Shown here: piece after piece, positions 20,375 through 28,978 of the stretch | Position numbering within the stretch: the stretch's first letter is position 1 | Layout: each line of letters opens with the position of its first letter | NCBI GenBank assembly: GCA_031177985.1 | Contig: JAPSJW010000004.1 | Span: 163,787 to 227,786 of the forward strand | Origin: Microbacteriaceae bacterium | GTDB lineage: Bacteria > Actinomycetota > Actinomycetes > Actinomycetales > Microbacteriaceae | Direction of reading: 5' to 3' | DNA: 64,000 nt | Made by a program: the position numbers and the translations under genes | The notes under the pieces: generated by a model | The model's database searches: none | Told to the model about the DNA's origin: nothing | The model's input: only the letters and a program-made list of their open reading frames with translations

Positions 20375-22015
20375 ATGTCATCCGCAATCCGCAAGCGTTC
20401 TCTCGCCGTCCTCGGCGGTGCGGGCGTTCTGACCCTCGCGCTCGCCGGCTGCACCAGCAGCGGCGGGGGCGGCGACGACCTCGGGCTCGACGGCATCACG
20501 GTCGGCACCACCGACCCCGTGAGCTCGCTCGACCCGGCAGGCTCGTACGACAACGGCTCGTTCGCCGTGCAGATCCAGGTGTTCCCGTTCCTGTTCAACA
20601 GCCCCTCCGGCAGCCCGGACGTCGAGCCCGACATCGCCGAGTCCGGCGAGTTCATCGAGCCGAACGTGTTCCAGGTCGTCCTGAAGGAGGGCCTGACGTT
20701 CGCGAACGGCAACGAGCTCACCTCGAGCGACGTCAAGTTCACCTTCGACCGGCAGCTCGCGATCGCCGACGCCGAGGGCCCGAGCTCGCTGCTCGGCAAC
20801 CTGGAGAGCGTCGAGGCGGTCGACGACCTCACGGTCAACTTCACGCTCATCGCTCCCGACGACCAGACCTTCGAGCAGGTGCTCTCGAGCCCCGTCGGCC
20901 CGATCGTCGACGAGGAGGTCTTCTCGGCCACCGAGCTGACCCCCTCGGAGGACATCGTCGAGGGCAACGCCTTCGCCGGTCAGTACGTCATCACCGACTA
21001 CACCGAGAACGAGCTGGTGCAGTTCGAGGCGAACCCCGAGTACGGCGGCATGCTCGACGCGGCTGCCACCGAGACCATCACGCTGCAGTACTTCACCGAG
21101 GAGACCGACCTTCGCCTTGCCGTGCAGGAGGGCGACGTCGACGTGGCGTACCGCTCGTTGAGCCCCACGGATGTCGCCGACCTCGAGCAGGACGAGAACG
21201 TCGAGGTGCACAACGGTCCGGGCGGCGAGATCCGCTACATCGTGTTCAACTTCCGCAACCAGCCGTTCGGCTCGGAGACCGCCGACGCCGACGAGGCGAA
21301 GGCACTCGCTGTGCGCCAGGCGATCGCTGCGACCGTCGACCGCGAGGAGGTGTCGGAGACCGTCTACAACGGCACCTACACCCCGCTCTACTCCTTCGTT
21401 CCCGAGGGGCTGACCGGTGCCACCGAGTCGCTGATGCCGCTCTACGGCGATGGTGAGGGCGGGCCCGACGTCGACCAGGCCACCTCGATCCTCGAGGAGG
21501 CCGGCGTCGAGACCCCGGTCGAGCTGAACCTGCAGTACAGCCCCGACCACTACGGCGGATCCTCGGACGACGAGTACGCGGCATGGGCCGGTCAGCTGGA
21601 GGCGAGCGGTCTGTTCACCGTGAACCTGCAGACCACCCTGTGGGACACCTACAGCCAGGAGCGCGTGGACAACTACCCGCTCTACCAGCTGGGCTGGTTC
21701 CCGGACTACTCCGACGCCGACAACTACCTGTCGCCGTTCTTCGCCCCGAGCCCCGACGGCACCCCCGGCGGGTTCCTCGGCAACGGCTACGAGAACCCGA
21801 CCGTGACCGACCTGATCAACCAGCAGCGCGTCGAGGGCGACCCCGACGCCCGTGCCGAGCTGATCGGACAGATCCAGGATGCGGTCGCGCAGGACCTGTC
21901 GACAGTCCCGCTGCTGCAGGGCGCTAGCGTCGCGGTCGCCGGAACCGACATCGACGGCGTCGTGCTCGACGCGTCCTACAAGTTCCGCTACGGCACCCTC
22001 GTCCGCAGCGAGTGA
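20375..22015 (+). CDS. ABC transporter substrate-binding lipoprotein, family 5
   Basis: Peptide/nickel-type solute-binding protein of 546 residues. Lipoprotein signal RKRSLAVLGGAGVLTLALAGC with lipobox LAGC (C27), then a Ser/Gly spacer. Family 5 sequence follows: SLDPAGSYDNGS, VFQVVLKEGLTFANG, SSDVKFTFDRQL, and further on the AIAATVDREEV block. First gene of a seven-cistron import operon. A stem-loop terminator after it probably leaves this gene in excess over the membrane and ATPase genes. Confidence 0.94.
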   Translation: MSSAIRKRSLAVLGGAGVLTLALAGCTSSGGGGDDLGLDGITVGTTDPVSSLDPAGSYDNGSFAVQIQVFPFLFNSPSGSPDVEPDIAESGEFIEPNVFQVVLKEGLTFANGNELTSSDVKFTFDRQLAIADAEGPSSLLGNLESVEAVDDLTVNFTLIAPDDQTFEQVLSSPVGPIVDEEVFSATELTPSEDIVEGNAFAGQYVITDYTENELVQFEANPEYGGMLDAAATETITLQYFTEETDLRLAVQEGDVDVAYRSLSPTDVADLEQDENVEVHNGPGGEIRYIVFNFRNQPFGSETADADEAKALAVRQAIAATVDREEVSETVYNGTYTPLYSFVPEGLTGATESLMPLYGDGEGGPDVDQATSILEEAGVETPVELNLQYSPDHYGGSSDDEYAAWAGQLEASGLFTVNLQTTLWDTYSQERVDNYPLYQLGWFPDYSDADNYLSPFFAPSPDGTPGGFLGNGYENPTVTDLINQQRVEGDPDARAELIGQIQDAVAQDLSTVPLLQGASVAVAGTDIDGVVLDASYKFRYGTLVRSE

Positions 22016-22044
22016 TGTCGGCGACTAAACTGTCGTAGTCCTCG

Positions 22045-22080
22045 GGGGGTGTCCCGCCACGCGCGGGGCACCCCCTTCTT
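22045..22080 (+). terminator. intra-operon terminator between binding protein and permease genes
   Basis: 13-bp stem (22045-22057 with 22063-22075, one G-T pair), 5-nt loop, then TTCTTCCTTCC. It is the best intrinsic terminator in the window and lies between genes of one operon, so partial read-through is the likely function. Confidence 0.75.
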
Positions 22081-22104
22081 CCTTCCGTTCCTAAGGAGCG
22101 ACGC

Positions 22105-23199
22105 TTGTCCCTGCTCCAGGAGGCCGAAGCTCCGGCCGATCCGCCGACGCCGGCGTCACCCCGCCGATCGAGCGGCGGTCTGGGCCTCGGGCGCTACATC
22201 CTCGTCCGCGCCCTGCTGATCTTCCCGACGGTGCTCATCCTCGTCACCCTCGTGTTCTTCCTCATGCGCGTGGTCGGCGACCCGATCACCGCATCCGTCG
22301 GCGGCCGGCTGACCGAGGCCCAGCTGCAGGAGCGGCTGGAGGAGGCGGGCTACCTCCGTCCGATCTGGGTGCAGTACGTCGAGTACCTGGGCCAGATCTT
22401 CACCGGCAACTTCGGTCGCACGATCACCGACAACCGCGAGATCGGCGACATCCTCGTGCAGTACGGCGGGGCGACGCTCGAACTCGTCTTCTATGCGCTC
22501 ATCGTCGCGTTCCTCGTCGGCGTGCCGCTCGGCATGGTCGCCGCATACTTCCGCGACCGGGCGCCGGATGCGGTGCTGCGCATCCTCGCGATCCTCGCCT
22601 ACGCGACTCCCGTCTTCTTCGCGGGCCTGCTGCTCAAGCTGCTGTTCTCGGTCTGGCTCGGCTGGCTGCCCCTCGGCGGCAGGGCGAGCTCCCGGGTGCA
22701 GCTCGCGCTCGGACGCCTCGACGATCCGACCGGGATCTACCTGATCGACGCCCTCCGCTCGGGCAACTCGATCATCATCGGCGACGTGCTCGCGCACGCC
22801 GTGCTGCCGGGCCTCGCACTCGGGCTGCTCACCGCGGGCGTGTTCCTGCGCCTGGTGCGCACGAACCTCATCTCGACGCTCGGCAACGAGTACGTGGACG
22901 CGGCGCGCTCGCGCGGGGTGAGCGAGTTCCGGCTGGTGCGCAAGCACGCCTACAAGCCGGCGCTCATCCCGATCGTGACCGTCATGGGTCTGCAGATCGC
23001 GATGCTGCTCGGCGGCGCGGTGCTCACCGAGACGACCTTCGCCTGGCGGGGGCTCGGCTTCCAGCTCGCGCAGTACCTCGGCGACCGCGATTTTGTGGCC
23101 GTGCAGGGCATCGTCGCCCTGCTGGCCGTCATCGTGGCGCTGACGAACTTCATCGTCGACGTGATCGCCGCCATCATCGACCCGAGGGTGAGGTACTGA
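22105..23199 (+). CDS. ABC transporter permease, DppB/OppB type
   Basis: 364 residues, six membrane segments; first segment GRYILVRALLIFPTVLILVTLVFFLMR, then the typical periplasmic loop and the EAA loop EYVDAARSRGVSEFRLVRKHA near 265. Starts with TTG: this is the only in-frame start placed after the strong AAGGAG (22093-22098). Forms the heterodimeric channel with the following DppC-like permease. Confidence 0.93.
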   Translation: MSLLQEAEAPADPPTPASPRRSSGGLGLGRYILVRALLIFPTVLILVTLVFFLMRVVGDPITASVGGRLTEAQLQERLEEAGYLRPIWVQYVEYLGQIFTGNFGRTITDNREIGDILVQYGGATLELVFYALIVAFLVGVPLGMVAAYFRDRAPDAVLRILAILAYATPVFFAGLLLKLLFSVWLGWLPLGGRASSRVQLALGRLDDPTGIYLIDALRSGNSIIIGDVLAHAVLPGLALGLLTAGVFLRLVRTNLISTLGNEYVDAARSRGVSEFRLVRKHAYKPALIPIVTVMGLQIAMLLGGAVLTETTFAWRGLGFQLAQYLGDRDFVAVQGIVALLAVIVALTNFIVDVIAAIIDPRVRY

Positions 23200-23200
23200 G

Positions 23201-24172
23201 ATGGCAGAGCCGAGAGCCAAGCGCTCGCTCGCGTCGCGACTGCCCGTGATCAGCCACATCCGCCAGAGCTCCGGCCTGCAGCGCGGCATGCTCGTCGCAG
23301 GCACCATCATCACGCTCGCCTTCGTGCTGGTCGCCCTGCTGGCGCCCTTGATCGCCCCGTACCACTACAACGAGAACCGGGATGCCGACGGCCCGTTCCC
23401 GACGCAGGAGGCGCCGAATGCCGAGCACCTCTGGGGCACGACCGTCGGCGGCTACGACGTGCTCTCCCGGGTCATCTGGGGCACCCAGACGGCGCTGCTC
23501 GTGGTCATCATCGCGATCGCGCTGTCGATCGTCATCGGCGTGCTGCTCGGGCTGGTCTCCGGCTACCTCGGCGGCTGGATCGACCGCGTGCTCGTGGTCA
23601 TCGCGGATGCGATCTACCCGTTCCCCACGCTGCTGCTCGCCATCGTGACCTCCATCGTCCTCGCCGGCGGCCGCTCGACCCTCTGGTCGGGCATCCTGGC
23701 GGCGGCCGTCGCGATCACGGTCATCTTCATCCCGCAGTACTACCGCGTCATCCGCGCCGAAGCGGTGCGCCTGAAGTCGGAGGCCTTCGTGGAGTCGGCG
23801 CGGGTGCTCGGCACCAGCACCGGCCGCATCCTCTTCGTGCACGTGCTGCGCAACTCGACCCGCAGCATCCCGCTGATCCTCACCCTGAACGCCTCGGAGG
23901 CGATCCTGACCCTCGCGGGCCTCGGCTTCCTCGGTTTCGGCATCTCGCCGACGACCGCCGCGGAGTGGGGCTACGACCTCAACCGGGCCCTCGCCGACAC
24001 CGCGAGCGGCATCTGGTGGACCGGCGTGTTCCCGGGGGCCGCGATCGTGCTGCTGGTGCTGGGGCTCACCCTGATGGGCGAGAGCCTCAACGACATCGCC
24101 GATCCGAAGCTGCGACTGCGCCGCCGCCGCAAGGGCACCGACCTCCCCGCGGTGCAGGGAGGTGCGGCATGA
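23201..24172 (+). CDS. ABC transporter permease, DppC/OppC type
   Basis: 323 residues with N-terminal OppC segment (about 30-55, TIITLAFVLVALLAPLIAPY) and five further membrane helices. HLWGTTVGGYDVLSRVIWGTQTALLV is the family start of the permease domain, and SEAFVESARVLGTSTGRI is the ATPase-contact EAA loop. One base separates it from the upstream permease; its end overlaps the ATPase gene by 4 bp. Confidence 0.93.
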   Translation: MAEPRAKRSLASRLPVISHIRQSSGLQRGMLVAGTIITLAFVLVALLAPLIAPYHYNENRDADGPFPTQEAPNAEHLWGTTVGGYDVLSRVIWGTQTALLVVIIAIALSIVIGVLLGLVSGYLGGWIDRVLVVIADAIYPFPTLLLAIVTSIVLAGGRSTLWSGILAAAVAITVIFIPQYYRVIRAEAVRLKSEAFVESARVLGTSTGRILFVHVLRNSTRSIPLILTLNASEAILTLAGLGFLGFGISPTTAAEWGYDLNRALADTASGIWWTGVFPGAAIVLLVLGLTLMGESLNDIADPKLRLRRRRKGTDLPAVQGGAA

Positions 24173-25833
24173 GCAAGGCCGTCGAGATCCGCGATCTGCG
24201 CATCAGCTTCGCGACGGATGCGGGCGACGTCACCGCCGTCGACGGAGTGAGCCTCGACGTGGCGGGCGGCGAGGTGCTCGCGATCGTCGGCGAGTCCGGC
24301 AGCGGCAAGACCGTCACCGCGAAGAGCATCCTCAAGCTGCTGCCCTCGACCGCATCCACCAGGGGCGCCGTCGTGCTCAACGGCACGGATGTCGTCCCGC
24401 TGACCGGGGACCGCCTCCGCGCCGTCCGCGGTGCGGATGCCGCGATGGTCTTCCAGGAGCCGTCGACGGCGCTGAACCCCGTGTACACCGTCGGCTGGCA
24501 GCTCGCCGAGGGTCTGCGGGCGCACGGCAAGTACACGAAGCAGCAGGCACGGGCGAAGGCGATCGAGATGCTCGACCGGGTCGGCATCCCCGACCCCGAG
24601 CAGCGCATCGACCACTACCCGCACCAGTTCTCGGGCGGCCAGAAGCAGCGCATCGTCATCGCGATGGCCCTCGTGCTCGACCCCGAGGTGATCATCGCCG
24701 ACGAGCCGACGACGGCGCTCGACGTCACGGTGCAGGCCGAGATCCTCGACCTGCTGCGGCGCTGCCGCGACGAGTTCGGCGCCGCCATCGTGCTCATCAC
24801 CCACAACATGGGTGTCGTCGCCGACCTCGCCGACCGGGTCGCCGTCATGTACGAGGGCCGCATCGTCGAGCAGGCGGACGCCGTGACGCTGTTCGCCTCG
24901 CCGCAGCACGAGTACACGAAGCGGCTGCTCGGCTCGGTGCCGCGGATCGGCACGAGCCTCAAGGAGCCGTGGGTGGCGACGGATGACGCCGCCGTCGTCG
25001 AGGCGCGTGGCCTCGTCATCGAATACCCGGGCCGGTTCGGGCGAGCGGGATTCCGGGCGGTCGACGGAGTGGACCTCGCCATCGCGCCGGGCGAGGTGCT
25101 CGGTCTCGTGGGCGAGAGCGGCTCCGGAAAGACGACGATCGGCCGCGCGATCGCCGGTCTCACCCGGATCAGCGACGGCTCGCTGTCGGTGCTCGGACAC
25201 GAGATGCTCGGCTACCGGGAGCGCGACTTCCGGCCGCTGCGCAAGCGGATCGGCTTCGTCTTCCAGGACCCCGCGACGAGCTTCAACCCGAAGCTCACAA
25301 TCGCCGAGGCCGTCGCCGAGCCGTTCGTCGTGCACGGCGAGGCCGAGAACGCTTCCGACGCCAAGACGAGGGTGCAGGAGCTGCTCGAGGCGGTGCAGCT
25401 TCCCCGTGCGTTCGGCGAGCGGTTCCCGCACGAGCTGTCGGGCGGCCAGCGGCAGCGTGCGAGCCTCGCGCGCGCCATCGCCCTACGACCGCCGCTGCTG
25501 ATCGCCGACGAGCCGACCAGCGCGCTCGACGTCTCGGTGCAGGCCCGCGTGCTCGAGCTCTTCGCGGAGCTGCAGCGCGAGTTCGGCTTCGCCTCGCTGT
25601 TCATCAGCCACGATCTCGCGGTCGTCGACCTGCTCGCCGACCGGATCGCCGTGCTCTACCGCGGCCGCCTGGTCGAGCAGGGCACCGGTGCCGAGGTGCT
25701 CGGCGCGCCGAAGCACCCGTACACCCAGCGGCTCCTCGCGTCGCTGCCGGTGCCCGACCCGATCGAGCAGGCCGAGCGCCGTGAGCAGCTCCGGGCGCTC
25801 CGTGCGCTCCCGACCCCCGCGGCAGACGGATGA
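24169..25833 (+). CDS. double ATP-binding protein of a peptide-type ABC importer (DppD-DppF fusion)
   Basis: 554 residues with two complete ATPase domains. Domain 1 (about 1-265): GESGSGKT, signature FSGGQKQR, Walker B IIADEPTTALD, switch THNMG. Domain 2 (about 280-554): GESGSGKTT, LSGGQRQR, LLIADEPTSALD, SHDLA. Both halves carry the oligopeptide-ATPase C-terminal region (AxLFxxPxHEYTKRLL and HPYTQRLLASLP). The ATG at 24169 overlaps the permease stop. With both domains competent, this protein alone could power the permease pair. Confidence 0.94.
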   Translation: MSKAVEIRDLRISFATDAGDVTAVDGVSLDVAGGEVLAIVGESGSGKTVTAKSILKLLPSTASTRGAVVLNGTDVVPLTGDRLRAVRGADAAMVFQEPSTALNPVYTVGWQLAEGLRAHGKYTKQQARAKAIEMLDRVGIPDPEQRIDHYPHQFSGGQKQRIVIAMALVLDPEVIIADEPTTALDVTVQAEILDLLRRCRDEFGAAIVLITHNMGVVADLADRVAVMYEGRIVEQADAVTLFASPQHEYTKRLLGSVPRIGTSLKEPWVATDDAAVVEARGLVIEYPGRFGRAGFRAVDGVDLAIAPGEVLGLVGESGSGKTTIGRAIAGLTRISDGSLSVLGHEMLGYRERDFRPLRKRIGFVFQDPATSFNPKLTIAEAVAEPFVVHGEAENASDAKTRVQELLEAVQLPRAFGERFPHELSGGQRQRASLARAIALRPPLLIADEPTSALDVSVQARVLELFAELQREFGFASLFISHDLAVVDLLADRIAVLYRGRLVEQGTGAEVLGAPKHPYTQRLLASLPVPDPIEQAERREQLRALRALPTPAADG

Positions 25834-26651
25834 CCGACGCGCCTCCCGTCGTCATCGCGGACGATCTCACGATCGCCTATCCCGCGAAGCGGAACGGCCA
25901 GCGGGCCGACGCCGTGGTCGGGGCGTCCTTCGAGCTCGACGCGGGCGAGGTGCTCGCCGTCGTCGGCGAGGCGGGCAGCGGCAAGAGCACGCTGGCCAAG
26001 ACGATCGCGGGGCGCGCCGGGCTCGGCGTCGCCGGCTCTCCCGAGATCGTCGGCGGATCGCTCGACGTGCTCGGGCACCGCGTGCGCGGCATCTCCGCCC
26101 GCAAACGGGACAAGCTGACCTTCCGCACGGGCTACCTTCCCCAGGACGGCGGCTCCCTGCTGGAGGCGCACCTGACCGTCGGCGAGAACGTGGCCGAGCC
26201 GATCTACGCCCGCGACCGCTACTTCAATCAGCGCGAGGCCGGCATGGCGGTCGCGACGCTCATCGACGCGGTGCGGCTGCCGCTCGCGACCATGAACATG
26301 TACCCGCATGAGCTGAGCCGCGGGCAGCGGCAGCGCGTCGCGATCGCCAAGGCGCTCATCCTCGAGCCCGCGCTGCTCGTCGCCGACGACCCGACGGCGG
26401 GGATCGACGTGATCGCGCGCAGCCCGATCCTCGACGCCATCCGGGATATCCAGCAGCAGCGCTCGTTCAGCGCCTTCATCGTGACCGCGGACCTCGCGGA
26501 GGTGCAGCGGGTCAGCGACCGGGTCGCCGTCATGTCACGCGGGATGATCGTCGGTCTCGGCCCCGTCGAGCAGGTGCTCGCGAACCCCGGGCACGAGTAC
26601 GTGGCGAAGCTCGCCCAGTCGGTCGAGGACGCCGGGAGGAGATCGCGGTGA
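25830..26651 (+). CDS. third ATP-binding protein of the operon, with altered catalytic residues
   Basis: 273 residues, related to DppD/DppF. Walker A GEAGSGKST (46-54) and signature LSRGQRQR are normal, but Walker B reads LLVADDPTAGID, with Asp187 in place of the catalytic Glu, and the switch histidine is replaced by Ala220 (IVTADLAEV). Such changes usually slow or abolish hydrolysis. Since the previous gene already supplies two working ATPase domains, this one may be regulatory or divergent. Overlaps both neighbours by 4 bp. Confidence 0.88.
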   Translation: MTDAPPVVIADDLTIAYPAKRNGQRADAVVGASFELDAGEVLAVVGEAGSGKSTLAKTIAGRAGLGVAGSPEIVGGSLDVLGHRVRGISARKRDKLTFRTGYLPQDGGSLLEAHLTVGENVAEPIYARDRYFNQREAGMAVATLIDAVRLPLATMNMYPHELSRGQRQRVAIAKALILEPALLVADDPTAGIDVIARSPILDAIRDIQQQRSFSAFIVTADLAEVQRVSDRVAVMSRGMIVGLGPVEQVLANPGHEYVAKLAQSVEDAGRRSR

Positions 26652-27637
26652 CGCAGTGGCTCGCGGGCGGATACACCGCCGACATGGGCGGCACGGCCGA
26701 GGGCATCTCTCTGCTCTCGGAGAACGCGGACGGCACCCTCCAGCTCGACCGCACCGCCGCCATGACGGACTCGCCGTCGTACCTCGCGGTCGCGGGCGAC
26801 GTCGTGGTCGCGGTCGCCGAGAAGGCTGGAGCCGTCGCGACGTTCCGGCTGCAGGACGGCGCGCTCACGCCGCTCGGCAGGGAGAGCGTCGACGGCGCCG
26901 CCACCTGCCACGTCGCCGTCTACGACGGCACCATCGTCACCGCGAGCTACGGCAGCGGCACCGTGTCGGCGCAGCCTCTGCTGGCCGACGGGACGCCCGG
27001 TCCGCTCGCTCAGCGCATCGAGGCGGAGGGTTCGGGGCCCCACGAGGCGCGGGACGGGCCGCACGAGCACTCGACGTTCCGGGTCGACGACGGCACGGTG
27101 CTCAGCGCCGATCTCGGCACCGATTCGGTCTACCTGCACTCCTTCCGCGACGGAGCGCTGGAGCGCACCGCACGCCTGGGCTTCCCCGGCGGCACCGGCC
27201 CGCGGGACATCGAGGCCGCTCCCGGAGGGGGCGTGCTCGTGCTCGGGGAACTGAGCGGCGAGCTGTTCCTGCTCGACTGGGACGGCGCATCCCTCGAGTT
27301 CCGGTCGAGCGCACGCTCCGCGGGCCACCAGGAGGGAGACCACGACGCCGCGATCGCGGTCAGCGCCGACGGCCGTTTCGCCTTCACCGCACAGCGCGGC
27401 AGCAACCGCGTCTCCGTGTTCCGGATCGAGGACGGGGCGCTCACGGCACTCCGCTCCGTCCCGTCGGGCGGCGAGTGGCCCAGGCACCTCGCGGTGGCGG
27501 GCGACCGGCTGCACGTGTCCAACGAGCGGTCGCACGGCGTGGCGACCTTCGCGATCGGCGCGGACGGGTCGCTCGACCTGCTCTCGGTGACCGAGGTGCC
27601 GTCGCCGACGCACCTGGTGCGTGTCACCGGCAGCTAG
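26648..27637 (+). CDS. lactonase-family seven-bladed propeller protein
   Basis: 329 residues, cytoplasmic (no signal), of the 6-phosphogluconolactonase-type (PF10282) propeller family: GGYTADMGGTAEGISLL opening, HEHSTF near 140, and GHQEGDHDAAIAVSADGRFAFTAQRGSNRVSVFRI followed by PRHLAVAGDRLHVSNERSHGVATF. Last gene of the ABC operon, joined by a GTGA overlap. The presence of a lactone- or sugar-handling enzyme suggests that the transporter imports a sugar derivative or other non-peptide, but this is inference. Confidence 0.85.
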   Translation: MTQWLAGGYTADMGGTAEGISLLSENADGTLQLDRTAAMTDSPSYLAVAGDVVVAVAEKAGAVATFRLQDGALTPLGRESVDGAATCHVAVYDGTIVTASYGSGTVSAQPLLADGTPGPLAQRIEAEGSGPHEARDGPHEHSTFRVDDGTVLSADLGTDSVYLHSFRDGALERTARLGFPGGTGPRDIEAAPGGGVLVLGELSGELFLLDWDGASLEFRSSARSAGHQEGDHDAAIAVSADGRFAFTAQRGSNRVSVFRIEDGALTALRSVPSGGEWPRHLAVAGDRLHVSNERSHGVATFAIGADGSLDLLSVTEVPSPTHLVRVTGS

Positions 27638-27646
27638 ATCGTTTGC

Positions 27647-27652
27647 TACAGT
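27647..27652 (+). promoter_or_regulatory. possible -10 of tRNA-Asn
   Basis: TACAGT, 21 nt before the mature tRNA 5' end. No convincing -35. Confidence 0.3.
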
Positions 27653-27672
27653 GGTCAAGCTGTTTTCAGCGA

Positions 27673-27745
27673 TCCTCCATAGCTCAATTGGCAGAGCAAT
27701 CGGCTGTTAACCGATAGGTTCTTGGTTCGAGTCCAAGTGGGGGAG
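27673..27745 (+). tRNA. tRNA-Asn (GTT)
   Basis: 73 nt. Acceptor TCCTCCA pairs with TGGGGGA (one G-T), D-arm AGCTCAATTGGCAGAGC, anticodon loop CTGTTAA with anticodon GTT, T-arm TTGGTTCGAGTCCAA, discriminator G. CCA is not encoded. Confidence 0.97.
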
Positions 27746-27749
27746 CTTC

Positions 27750-27765
27750 TACTCCCGGCGGAGTA
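27750..27765. promoter_or_regulatory. palindromic operator upstream of the two-component genes
   Basis: TACTCC-CGGC-GGAGTA, a perfect inverted repeat. Its centre is 42.5 bp before the kinase start codon, which is also the likely transcription start, so it sits where activators contact RNA polymerase. A near copy lies upstream of the next operon at 29664. Probably the binding site of the response regulator encoded at 28975. Confidence 0.6.
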
Positions 27766-27787
27766 CGGCGCCGTCCGCGGCCCCGGC

Positions 27788-27793
27788 TAGCAT
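27788..27793 (+). promoter_or_regulatory. -10 element of the kinase/regulator operon
   Basis: TAGCAT, 6 nt before the ATG at 27800 and 33 bp (centre to centre) from the palindromic operator. Confidence 0.5.
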
Positions 27794-27799
27794 CGGGGC

Positions 27800-28978
27800 A
27801 TGCGTCCCGGGTATCGCGCGTCCGCCGCGATGGACGAGGACTTCCCTCGCGGGTTCGGGTCCGGACCTCCGGCCTGGCTGCGGCTCTGGGGACCGGTCGT
27901 GGTCAGCCTCCTCGTGCAGGTGCCCGGCACGTTCGCGATGTGGGTGGGGAACCAGAACGGCCACCTGGAGCGGATGACGCCGTCGGCGCTACAGCTCGCC
28001 GTCGTGCTCCTCGGGCCGCTCGCCCTGATCGGAGCGCGGCGGTTCCCCGGCCCAGTCGTGGCGATCGTGGTCGCAGGGGCGGTCGGCGACATCCTGATCG
28101 GCCCTCCTATCGGACCTCCCTACATCGCTCTCGTCTTCGCGATCGTCGGCGCGGTCGCCCGCGGTGCTCGCGGCTGGGCCTGGGCGTCGGTCGGGGTCGG
28201 CTGGGTCGTCGCGCTGGCCCTCGGCCTCTGGCTCGGCGTCGACTGGCGGCACGCGCAGGTGGTGGCGACGACCTTCGGGGTGCTGCTCCTGCTCGGCGCT
28301 GGCGAGTTCATGCGCACCCGGCGTGACCGCGTGCGCGAGTTCAGCCGGATCGCCGCCGAGCGCCGACGTGACGAGATCGAGGCGGAGCGCCTGCGCATCG
28401 CACGCGAGCTGCACGACGTGCTCGCTCACTCCCTGAGCTCCATCCACGTGCAGGCGAGTGTCGGGCTGCACCTCGTCGACAAGCGCCCCGAGCAGGCGCG
28501 GGAGGCGCTCGCGAGCATCAAGGACGCGAGTCGCGACGCGCTCGACGAGGTGCGCAGCGTGCTGGGCACGCTCCGCTCTGGTGACGCGCCCTTGGTGCCT
28601 GAGCCGGATCTCGCGCGAGTGGAAGAGCTCGTCGAGGCCGTCTCAGGCAGAGGGCTGCAGGTCACGCTCGAGCAGTCGGTGTCCGACGCCCCGCCTGCGG
28701 TCGGCCTCGCGCTCTACCGCATCGTGCAGGAGTCGCTCACGAACGCGGTCAGGCACTCGGGCGCCGGCTCGGTCACGGTGCGCATCGAGCGGATCGACGG
28801 CGACTACGCCGTGGAGGTCAGGGACGACGGGCACGGGGGACCGGTCGTCGAAGAGGGCCGTGGCCTCATCGGGATGCGCGAGCGGGCCGAGCTGCTGGGC
28901 GGCAGCCTCGAGGCGGGGCCTGTCGAGGGCGGATTCGCCGTGCGGGCGCGCATCCCGGGACGGACGGAGGACGCATGA
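27800..28978 (+). CDS. two-component sensor histidine kinase, NarL-partner type
   Basis: 392 residues. Four or five hydrophobic segments (about 30-50, 62-80, 85-115, 120-147, 155-168), then the HisKA_3 dimerisation helix with phospho-acceptor H205 in RIARELHDVLAHSLS, and the HATPase domain (about 285-390) with VQESLTNAVRHSG (N box), VRDDGHGG and GLIGMRERAELLGG. Few extracytoplasmic residues, so the signal is probably sensed in the membrane. Overlaps its response regulator by 4 bp. Confidence 0.94.
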   Translation: MRPGYRASAAMDEDFPRGFGSGPPAWLRLWGPVVVSLLVQVPGTFAMWVGNQNGHLERMTPSALQLAVVLLGPLALIGARRFPGPVVAIVVAGAVGDILIGPPIGPPYIALVFAIVGAVARGARGWAWASVGVGWVVALALGLWLGVDWRHAQVVATTFGVLLLLGAGEFMRTRRDRVREFSRIAAERRRDEIEAERLRIARELHDVLAHSLSSIHVQASVGLHLVDKRPEQAREALASIKDASRDALDEVRSVLGTLRSGDAPLVPEPDLARVEELVEAVSGRGLQVTLEQSVSDAPPAVGLALYRIVQESLTNAVRHSGAGSVTVRIERIDGDYAVEVRDDGHGGPVVEEGRGLIGMRERAELLGGSLEAGPVEGGFAVRARIPGRTEDA

